The notes under the pieces: generated by a model | Database searches by the model: none | What the model was told of the DNA's origin: nothing | Seen by the model: only the letters and a program-made list of their open reading frames with translations | Translations under genes and position numbers: made by a program | Source: Bacteroidales bacterium | GTDB lineage: Bacteria > Bacteroidota > Bacteroidia > Bacteroidales > Marinilabiliaceae | Direction: 5' to 3' | DNA: 64,000 nt | Assembly (NCBI GenBank): GCA_015061285.1 | Contig: SUWW01000001.1 | Coordinates: 1 to 64,000 of the forward strand | Part shown: positions 47,166-53,548 of the stretch, one piece after another | Numbering within the stretch: position 1 is the first letter of the stretch | Layout: every line of letters starts with the position of its first letter

Positions 47166-50100
47166 ATGCAGATAAGCGAGCGCCAACACTTAGCGCAGAT
47201 GACACCACAGCAACAACAAGCTGCAGCCGCTGAGTTTGCCGCATTCTGGGCAGACAAAGGCGACGAGAAGCAAGAAACACAACGCTTTTGGATTCAGTTG
47301 CTTAGCGATGTTTTAGGCATCGAGAATCCTACACGATACATCGAGTTTGAACGACGCGTGAAGGTAGAGACACGGCGTGCCACGTCTCTACAAACGCATA
47401 CCCTTTTTATCGATGCATATATACCTGACACCAAAACGCTTATAGAGCAAAAGGGCGCAAAAATAGACCTACACCGCGCCTACGAGCAGAGCGACGGCTC
47501 GGAACTTACTCCATATCAGCAAGCTAAGCGCTATGCCGATGAGATGCCAAACTCGTTGCGACCGAGCTGGATTGTGGTGTGCAACTTCCAAGAATTCCTC
47601 GTCTACGACCTCGAAAAACCTGGCTCTGAGCCCGAACAAATTTTCCTGAAAGACCTTGAAAAAGAGCACTATCGCCTGCAGTTTCTTGCCGATGCAAAGC
47701 ACGACTATCTGCGCCGCGAGGAGGAACTCTCGTTGCAAGCTGGTGTGCTGGTTGGAAAACTCTACGACGCGCTAATTAAGCAATATTATAATCCTAAAGA
47801 CGAGCAGAGTCTGCGTTCGCTTAACATACTGTGTGTCAGATTGGTATTCTGCCTATATGCCGAAGACGCAGGACTTTTCGCCACGCGCACGGCTTTTGAA
47901 GATTACATACACTCGTTCACAATAGACAACCTTCGCGATGGCATAATAAAACTCTTCCGCGCCCTCGACACGCCGCTCGACAAACGCGACCGCTACGACA
48001 CCAAATTGCAACCATTCCCGTACGTAAACGGCGGCCTCTTTGCAGCAGAAAACATTGAGATCCCGAATTTTACGGACGAAATTGTAGATGTGCTATGCAA
48101 CCACTGCGCACCGTTCAACTGGTCGGAAATTTCGCCAACCATCTTCGGCGCAGTTTTCGAGAGCACGCTGAACCCCGACACGCGCCGCAAAGGCGGTATG
48201 CACTACACGAGCGTTCAGAACATTCATAAGGTTATCGACCCACTATTCATGGACGATTTGAATGCTGAATATCAATCGATTGTAGAGACGATGTGTACAT
48301 CGTCTCAGCAACGCAAACATCAACAACAACGTCTCCACGATTTTCAGCAAAAACTCGGTTCGCTCACATTCCTCGACCCAGCTTGCGGCAGCGGCAACTT
48401 CCTGACGGAGACCTATTTGAGCCTTCGCCGACTTGAAAACAAGGTTATCTCTACGCTCAACAAAGGCGAAAAGGTGATTGGTTTTGAGGATTTTATCTAC
48501 GTGAAAATCAGCCAATTTTACGGCATAGAGATAAACGACTTTGCCGTGACGGTGGCGAAAACGGCGTTGTGGATTGCAGAGAGCCAGATGATGGAGGAGA
48601 CGGAGAGAATTCTTGGCATGAACCTCAATTTCTTGCCGCTCAAGACCAATGCATACATAGTGGAAGGCAACGCCTTGCGCACCGATTGGAGTACGCTTTT
48701 ACCTATTGACAAGGGGGCATGCCCCCTTGCCAGAGACGGAGAAGCAAATTTGTTTGCAGGCTTCACCACCCAAACCGACGGCACGGCTCATCATTACGAT
48801 TATATCATTGGAAATCCGCCGTTTGTAGGAGCGAGATTGATGAGCGAGGAACAGAAAAAAGATGTATTTTCTATTTTCGGCAACACAAAAAATGTAGGCA
48901 ACCTCGATTATGTGGCGTGTTGGTATAAAAAGGCTGCCGATTTGATGGCAACCTATTGTAGAGACGCGGCGCGCCGCGTCTCTACAGGCATGGAACACCG
49001 CGTCTATACACGCGCAGCCCTCGTTTCCACAAATTCAATTACGCAAGGCGAACAAGTGGCGATTCTTTGGAAACCATTGTTTGAAAAATTTGGCGTGCAT
49101 ATCGATTTTGCGTGGCGCACATTCCGTTGGGACAGCGAATCGAATCAAAAGGCACATGTGCATTGCGTGATTGTTGGATTCACGTGTAGGGACGCATTGA
49201 ATGCGTCCGCCGACGCGAAAAATACGGACGCACGCAGTGCGTCCCTACAACGCCGTATTTTCAACGCCGATGGAACAATCATAAACGCCCAAAATATCAA
49301 TGCGTATTTATTGGATGCGCCGAATGTGTTCGCAGAAAGCCGCCAGCATCCGATTTGTGACGTTCCTGAAATTGGCATTGGAAATAAGCCAATCGATGGA
49401 GGTAACTATCTTTTCACAGAAGAAGAAAAGAACGAATTCGTGAAGAAAGAACCGAATGCCGAAAAATATTTCCGCAAATGGTTAGGGGCAGATGAATTTA
49501 TAAATGGCTGGTATAGATGGTGTTTATGGTTAGGCGATTGCTCTCCTACGGAAATAAGGACAATGCCAGAATGTTTGAAACGAGTTCAAAAAGTACGCGA
49601 ACTGCGTTTGGCAAGCAAAAGTGAAGGAACTAGGAAAATTGCTGATACACCGACGCGCTTCCACGTTGAAAATATGCCAAGTACTACATACATAATTATT
49701 CCCGAGACATCTTCAGAAAATAGAGCGTATGTACCAATAGGTTTTATGTCTCCTAATGTTTTTTGTAGTAATGCTATAAGATTAATTCCTTCCGCCACGC
49801 TTTACGATTTTGGTGTGCTAACCTCATCGGTTCACATGGCGTGGATGCGTGCTGTGTGCGGCAGATTGAAGAGCGACTACAGATACAGCAAGGATATTGT
49901 CTACAACAATTTTGTGTGGCCCGAGAAAATTGAAAATGAAAAATTGAAAATTGAAAAGACAGCACAAGCCATTCTCGATGCTCGCGCGCTCTATCCTGAT
50001 TCGTCGCTTGCCGACCTTTACGACGAAACGCTTATGCCCGTAGAACTTCGCAAAGCCCACCGCGCCAACGATGAAGCCGTCCTCGCTGCATACGGTTGGG

Positions 50101-50183
50101 CCTCAACAAGTGGGCATGCCCCCTTGTCAGAGGAAGAGATTGTGGCGCGGCTGTTTGAACTGTACGAGAAGGCTGTAAATTGA
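47166..50183 (+). CDS. Single-chain type IIL (MmeI-like) restriction-modification enzyme
   Basis: About 1005 aa from the ATG at 47166 (a GTG at 47148 is possible). The N-terminal nuclease has a PD-(D/E)xK core: Asp in FIDAYIPD (about 83) and EQK about ten residues on. A helical spacer (about 180-390) leads to the adenine-type methyltransferase: motif I FLDPACGSGNFLTET (about 402-416) and motif IV IIGNPPFVGA (about 546-555). A target-recognition region (about 730-920) and C-terminal helices follow. One protein thus both methylates and cuts, and needs no separate partner. The frame is enlarged by at least four in-frame palindromic inserts (about residues 515, 600, 675-695 and 981), which give low-complexity peptides such as CRDAARRVST. 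Whether it is still active is open, though the frame is intact and no catalytic motif is hit. Confidence 0.83.
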   Translation: MQISERQHLAQMTPQQQQAAAAEFAAFWADKGDEKQETQRFWIQLLSDVLGIENPTRYIEFERRVKVETRRATSLQTHTLFIDAYIPDTKTLIEQKGAKIDLHRAYEQSDGSELTPYQQAKRYADEMPNSLRPSWIVVCNFQEFLVYDLEKPGSEPEQIFLKDLEKEHYRLQFLADAKHDYLRREEELSLQAGVLVGKLYDALIKQYYNPKDEQSLRSLNILCVRLVFCLYAEDAGLFATRTAFEDYIHSFTIDNLRDGIIKLFRALDTPLDKRDRYDTKLQPFPYVNGGLFAAENIEIPNFTDEIVDVLCNHCAPFNWSEISPTIFGAVFESTLNPDTRRKGGMHYTSVQNIHKVIDPLFMDDLNAEYQSIVETMCTSSQQRKHQQQRLHDFQQKLGSLTFLDPACGSGNFLTETYLSLRRLENKVISTLNKGEKVIGFEDFIYVKISQFYGIEINDFAVTVAKTALWIAESQMMEETERILGMNLNFLPLKTNAYIVEGNALRTDWSTLLPIDKGACPLARDGEANLFAGFTTQTDGTAHHYDYIIGNPPFVGARLMSEEQKKDVFSIFGNTKNVGNLDYVACWYKKAADLMATYCRDAARRVSTGMEHRVYTRAALVSTNSITQGEQVAILWKPLFEKFGVHIDFAWRTFRWDSESNQKAHVHCVIVGFTCRDALNASADAKNTDARSASLQRRIFNADGTIINAQNINAYLLDAPNVFAESRQHPICDVPEIGIGNKPIDGGNYLFTEEEKNEFVKKEPNAEKYFRKWLGADEFINGWYRWCLWLGDCSPTEIRTMPECLKRVQKVRELRLASKSEGTRKIADTPTRFHVENMPSTTYIIIPETSSENRAYVPIGFMSPNVFCSNAIRLIPSATLYDFGVLTSSVHMAWMRAVCGRLKSDYRYSKDIVYNNFVWPEKIENEKLKIEKTAQAILDARALYPDSSLADLYDETLMPVELRKAHRANDEAVLAAYGWASTSGHAPLSEEEIVARLFELYEKAVN
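48710..48729. repeat. In-frame palindrome A inside the MmeI-type gene
   Basis: Perfect 20-bp palindrome CAAGGGGGCATGCCCCCTTG, translated as part of DKGACPLA. Same core as the intergenic element at 465-488 and the one at 50106-50127. Confidence 0.8.
48958..48985. repeat. In-frame palindrome B inside the MmeI-type gene
   Basis: Perfect 28-bp palindrome: GTAGAGACGCGGCG (48958-48971) followed directly by its reverse complement (48972-48985). Translated as CRDAARRVST. The next 30 bp (GGAACACCGCGTCTATACAC) look like more of the same repeat family. Confidence 0.85.
49186..49248. repeat. In-frame compound palindrome C inside the MmeI-type gene
   Basis: Outer arms GTAGGGACGCA (49186-49196) and TGCGTCCCTAC (49238-49248) enclose two inner hairpins (GGACGCATTGAATGCGTCC and GGACGCACGCAGTGCGTCC). 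Translated as a 21-22-residue insert, CRDALNASADAKNTDARSAS. A degenerate relative lies in the intergenic region near 5773-5801. Confidence 0.85.
49923..49957. repeat. AT-rich tandem motif inside the MmeI-type gene
   Basis: Repeats of GAAAATTGAAAATGAAAA type, translated ENEKLKIEK. The same motif occurs just after the stop codon (50183-50203) and upstream of susA (reverse sense, about 5823-5838). Confidence 0.65.
50106..50127. repeat. In-frame palindrome D near the end of the MmeI-type gene
   Basis: 22-bp palindrome with one mismatch, arms ACAAGTGGGCA and TGCCCCCTTGT, translated TSGHAPLS. Same family as palindrome A. Confidence 0.75.
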
Positions 50184-50282
50184 AAATTGAAAGTTGAAAA
50201 TTGGATATTGATGATTGGTTGTGCAATGCAAGAGCCTTAATTTTAGCGCTGCGTTAGCCAACGTGATAAACCCAAAAGAGTA

Positions 50283-51035
50283 ATGAAAAGCATATTTCTA
50301 AACGAAAGGGTTGTACTGAGTGTTATAGTATTCAACGCCATAATAATATTCATACAAGAGTGTGGCGTTGATGTCGTTTGGCTCAACATCATCGATTTTC
50401 TATGTACGCTGTTTTTTGTAACAGAGATTTGCGTAAAAATATCGCACTTGGGATGGAAAGGATATTGGAAAGACGGATGGAACTGGTTCGATTTCATTGT
50501 TATTACCATATCGCTTCCATCTGTTGCTGAGTTCTTTATTCCAATCCACGATAGCTTCGACGCTATACAAATAACTCGTACACTGCGAATAATAAAATTC
50601 TCACGTCTCTTTCATCACTTCCCCGATTTTCCGATAATAGTAAAGCACTTTGGGAGTGCAATGAAGAAGACTTGGGGCATATTATGCGCTTTTGCTCTTT
50701 GCCTAATAGTGGCATCGCTAATATGTACTTCACTGCTCAAAAATGTTGTACCAGAATATTTTGGCAATCCAGGAGAATCCATCTATACCATATTTCGCAT
50801 GTGCACCATTGAAGGTTGGTACGAAGTGCCCAATGCCATAGCTACGGCAACCGAACCCGTGTGGGGTGCAGTGGCAAAAGTGGCGTTTAGTCTGGTACTT
50901 ATAATGGGCGGAATCATAGGTATGTCGCTTGTCAATTCCATATTCGTAGACGAGATGGTAAGCGACAACAACGACGACATAAAAGAGCAACTAAAACGCA
51001 TCGAAGAGAAGTTGGATAGAATGGGCAAAAATTGA
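50283..51035 (+). CDS. Voltage-gated cation channel, single 6-TM domain (NaChBac-like)
   Basis: A 250-aa ion-transport protein. S1-S4 occupy about 10-120, with the voltage-sensing S4 (ITRTLRIIKFSRLF, Arg/Lys every third residue, about 98-111). S5 is at about 130-152, the pore loop with filter FRMCTIEGWYEVP at about 172-184, and S6 at about 195-222. NaChBac has TLESW at the filter; here TIEGW keeps the ring Glu but changes the Ser to Gly, so ion choice is uncertain. The last 25 residues (DDIKEQLKRIEEKLDRM) form a tetramerising coiled coil, as in bacterial Nav channels. It lies next to the restriction gene without other links. Confidence 0.82.
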   Translation: MKSIFLNERVVLSVIVFNAIIIFIQECGVDVVWLNIIDFLCTLFFVTEICVKISHLGWKGYWKDGWNWFDFIVITISLPSVAEFFIPIHDSFDAIQITRTLRIIKFSRLFHHFPDFPIIVKHFGSAMKKTWGILCAFALCLIVASLICTSLLKNVVPEYFGNPGESIYTIFRMCTIEGWYEVPNAIATATEPVWGAVAKVAFSLVLIMGGIIGMSLVNSIFVDEMVSDNNDDIKEQLKRIEEKLDRMGKN

Positions 51036-51111
51036 GATTTTACACGGTGAGCACTGCGGTTATAGAGAGTTGGGTATACCTAATTCGCAATGCAAAATAG
51101 GTAGAAGACGC

Positions 51112-51336
51112 TTATTTCTCTGAAGTTTGCATGTAGCCATATTCCAATAAAAGTTCGTCAGCAAGATATTCATCGCTGAAGCAGTGCATATCTGCTACGC
51201 CAGTGCTTATAAGAAAGTACGTTTTCGAGTCGTAGAATTTGCCCAAAGCCTCTTCGTATGAGAGCCCAGCCAATTCGGCAAATAGTTTTACGATGCGCGC
51301 ATACTTCATTTGTAATATTGATGGGTTGGCTATCAT
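51112..51336 (-). CDS. DUF3791 protein, second copy (candidate antitoxin)
   Basis: A 74-aa protein of the DUF3791 type: ARIVKLFAELAGLSYEEALGKF ... YDSKTYFLISTGVADMHCFSDEYLADEL (in pieces) is the pattern of the subgroup found next to DUF3990 genes. All-helical, no signal peptide. It begins 2 bp after the DUF3990 stop. By position and size it could be the antitoxin; the first gene of the operon is a different DUF3791 subgroup, so the roles of the two may differ. Confidence 0.7.
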   Translation of the reverse strand: MIANPSILQMKYARIVKLFAELAGLSYEEALGKFYDSKTYFLISTGVADMHCFSDEYLADELLLEYGYMQTSEK

Positions 51337-51338
51337 AG

Positions 51339-51809
51339 CTATAAAATTGTAGATGATTGGAAATGTAAATAATTATCGAGAACAAGTTGCGAAGTGATGC
51401 ATATCTGATGATTAGGCTTTTTATACTGAAGTTGATTGAGAGCTTGTTCGCGAGTATATACGCCGGCAAAATACAAGTCGATAGTATCGAATACTTGGTC
51501 GTCGGCAATGCCACCCTCAATAATATCGTATATAGTGTGCGGCATATCTTTTCGGCAAGCCGTCACAAAATCGAGCCATTCACCATCGTAAGCTGTAAAT
51601 ATTTTATGCAAGCAATCTGTTCTGTTGTCATCTAATTGATAAATATTCAGAATGGCTGAATCGCCTCTTTTTATGAAACGTTCACCATATCGTTCTGCTT
51701 GGTCGCGCAAAAGAGTAAGGTAGAATCCTTTGCCGAAGTCAAGTCGTGGACGAGAATGCAACAAGTCAGGGCGACGAATTTCAACAGTCGAAGTATGATA
51801 TAATATCAT
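51339..51809 (-). CDS. DUF3990 protein (ADP-ribosyltransferase-like, candidate toxin)
   Basis: 156 aa from the ATG at 51809. The start MILYHTSTVEI followed by LDFGKGFYLTLLRDQAERYG (about 22-41) is the DUF3990 pattern: His-Thr-Ser then G-K-G-F-Y-L-T correspond to the H and Y motifs by which ART-fold enzymes hold NAD. It may attach ADP-ribose to a target. Its ATG overlaps the stop of the upstream DUF3791 gene (ATGA), and a second DUF3791 gene begins 2 bp downstream, as in toxin-antitoxin operons. Target and toxicity are unknown; a fold-level, not residue-level, assignment. Confidence 0.7.
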   Translation of the reverse strand: MILYHTSTVEIRRPDLLHSRPRLDFGKGFYLTLLRDQAERYGERFIKRGDSAILNIYQLDDNRTDCLHKIFTAYDGEWLDFVTACRKDMPHTIYDIIEGGIADDQVFDTIDLYFAGVYTREQALNQLQYKKPNHQICITSQLVLDNYLHFQSSTIL

Positions 51810-52051
51810 GCCAACACTCCTTTCTTCTGCATAAATGAAATCAAATCTTCTACTATGTATTCTTTTGAATAAGAATGCAATACGTCGTAGCAAGGCACAA
51901 TATAGCCATCTATAATATCAGCATTTTGCATCATGTGATAGATTTCTGTAGCACTTCTGTTTAGATGTTCAGCCACATTGTTCACGCAGAATATCGTAAA
52001 GCGCATACTTTCGTAATTCATAACCGTTTTTTTCATCTTTTCTGAATACAT
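51806..52051 (-). CDS. DUF3791 protein, first copy (candidate antitoxin)
   Basis: Up to 81 aa; starts at 52051, 52036 or 52021 are all possible (MYSEK, MKKTV, MNYES). The core FCVNNVAEHLNRSATEIYHMM ... YIVPCYDVLHSYSKEYIVEDLISFM (split) is the DUF3791 subgroup that precedes DUF3990 genes. Small and helical. First gene of the trio; a perfect -7 box lies 11 bp upstream of the 52051 start, so the leader is very short or absent. Confidence 0.7.
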   Translation of the reverse strand: MYSEKMKKTVMNYESMRFTIFCVNNVAEHLNRSATEIYHMMQNADIIDGYIVPCYDVLHSYSKEYIVEDLISFMQKKGVLA

Positions 52052-52061
52052 AAATCGTTAT

Positions 52062-52069
52062 CAAAAATA
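52062..52069 (-). promoter_or_regulatory. -7 box of the DUF3791-DUF3990-DUF3791 operon
   Basis: Minus-strand TATTTTTG, fitting TAnnTTTG. Confidence 0.5.
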
Positions 52070-52168
52070 TAAACTATGTACAATTTGCCCGATTCTTCAT
52101 TCATCAAATTATAAATATCAGTTCGAGGAGATTTGCAATCCCCGATTGCTAGTTTTGCGGATTTCAAA

Positions 52169-52243
52169 TCAGCCTAAACGAGGTCTCTTGTATGGCTTCA
52201 TTGTCCAGATGGTGTAGTTTATATGTTTATGAGCGTTGAGCAT
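52169..52243 (-). pseudogene. RHS leader scar (24 codons)
   Basis: The frame begins MLNAHKHI, the same start as the fragment at 57521, and soon reads WTMKPYKRPRLG, a piece of the RHS core WPMKPYKRPYGG. Beginning and core are joined with all between lost. The 22-bp DNA around the start (52226-52247) is identical to 57504-57525. A GCGGATTTCAAATCAGC palindrome follows at 52157-52173. This is a deletion scar of an RHS gene. Confidence 0.72.
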
Positions 52244-52275
52244 TTATATACTAAAAGTTTTGAATTGGCTCATTG

Positions 52276-53343
52276 TTATATTGAAGGTGTTATGACCACC
52301 CTCCATGTCCTATCCTTATCTGTTCGTTGTATGTAGCCTTTGCTCGTTAGCTGTTTGATATGCTTGTTGACGGCTGCGATATTGATGCCGATTTCATCAG
52401 AAAGACGTTGTGTTGTAATATCAGGTGTAGCGTACATTAGGTTTAGTATCTTTGAAGTGGAGTCACTGCGGAAGTTGATTCTCTCGCCATCGAACCACCA
52501 AACGTTTTCACCGCGTTCCGTCAGAAACCTAATGTTATAGTTTACCTCCTCAACGAATAGGTTTGTAAAGTAAGTGAGAAAACGCTGTATGTCTCTCTTG
52601 GAAGCATGCGCGCCATCTGACGGCACTGCACCCACTGTGAGATCTGTATTGTGCAATGCTTCAAGGTATTGCTGTTTCTTCCGACTCCTGACGACAATCA
52701 TAGGATAATTATGTCGTGAAAGGATGTAGTTAACCATCAAGCGCGCAATTCGTCCGTTTCCATCTTCAAATGGGTGTATGCGAATGTAGCGGTAGTGGAA
52801 CATGGCAGCGAGCTCTACAGGTGTTAAACGTCCTTCTCTTTCAGCTTCATTATACCATTCGACAAGATCCGCCATCAAAGCAGGAGTCTCTTCTGGAGAG
52901 GCATATTCAAAACGATCGCCATAGCGAGTGATGACACTATTGGGACGAGTCTTGTATTGCCCAGCATGTATGACGTAACTCGTTGTCTGACCGCCAGGTA
53001 GATTGCGATAGACTGTATAATCCTCGCGTAATAGAGTTCTGTGAAGTGTGCGGATAAAGTTTTGCGTCAATGGGACGTCCTTGAACTGCGCCTCTTCTGT
53101 CATCATTTTCAATCCGACGTTGCTGGCTGTCATCTCCTGAATGTCTTTTACTTCAGCTTCTCCTACAACTTTGCCAAAGAGAAGAAGGATCTCAGTTTGA
53201 CCATATGTCAGCGTGTTGCCCTCTATGTGATTGCTGTTATAGTTGAAGTCAATGGAGAATCTTCTGCTTAACATTTCCCTGTCTTTATCAGAGAAAGGCA
53301 ACAGCGAGTTCCATCGCTTCATTATGTCTTTTACCTTGTCCAT
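52276..53343 (-). CDS. Fic-family AMP-transferase with autoinhibitory motif and winged helix
   Basis: A 355-aa Fic protein. Active-site motif HPFEDGNGRIARL (about 193-205) is complete. The N-terminal SNHIEGN (about 37) fits the (S/T)xxxE(G/N) inhibitory motif, so it is self-inhibited. The C-terminal 80 residues (LMYATPDITTQRLSDEIGINIAAVNKHIKQL) form a winged helix, which suggests DNA binding and perhaps control of its own gene. It transfers AMP (or another nucleotide part) to a hydroxyl of a target protein. Promoter box TACCTTTG (minus, 53375-53382). It stands alone, close to the DUF3990 trio. Confidence 0.87.
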   Translation of the reverse strand: MDKVKDIMKRWNSLLPFSDKDREMLSRRFSIDFNYNSNHIEGNTLTYGQTEILLLFGKVVGEAEVKDIQEMTASNVGLKMMTEEAQFKDVPLTQNFIRTLHRTLLREDYTVYRNLPGGQTTSYVIHAGQYKTRPNSVITRYGDRFEYASPEETPALMADLVEWYNEAEREGRLTPVELAAMFHYRYIRIHPFEDGNGRIARLMVNYILSRHNYPMIVVRSRKKQQYLEALHNTDLTVGAVPSDGAHASKRDIQRFLTYFTNLFVEEVNYNIRFLTERGENVWWFDGERINFRSDSTSKILNLMYATPDITTQRLSDEIGINIAAVNKHIKQLTSKGYIQRTDKDRTWRVVITPSI

Positions 53344-53374
53344 AGTTTTTCTGCTTCGTGCAATATTTTACCCA

Positions 53375-53382
53375 CAAAGGTA
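53375..53382 (-). promoter_or_regulatory. -7 box of the Fic gene
   Basis: Minus-strand TACCTTTG, fitting TAnnTTTG, 32 bp upstream of the ATG. Confidence 0.55.
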
Positions 53383-53523
53383 TACAACATCTACCTTTTA
53401 GTGCATTTTTTTGCAAGAAAACATATTCATAGCTATTGAGGGCAATACACCGACATCAGCAATAGTTGGCAGAATTATGTGTAATACCTAATATCAAAAT
53501 AGAAAAATGCATATAATCTGCGT

Positions 53524-53531
53524 TACTTTTG
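53524..53531 (+). promoter_or_regulatory. -7 box of the PorE-like gene
   Basis: TACTTTTG fits TAnnTTTG. Transcription would start near 53538, close to the first possible ATG at 53549; starts at 53564 or 53567 are therefore also realistic. Confidence 0.5.
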
Positions 53532-53548
53532 CAGTACTGCAGCTATAA

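Noticed and set aside
46998-47189. 64-codon minus-strand frame before the MmeI-type gene
   Set aside because: Composition is odd, it overlaps the likely start of the restriction gene, and it shows no family pattern.
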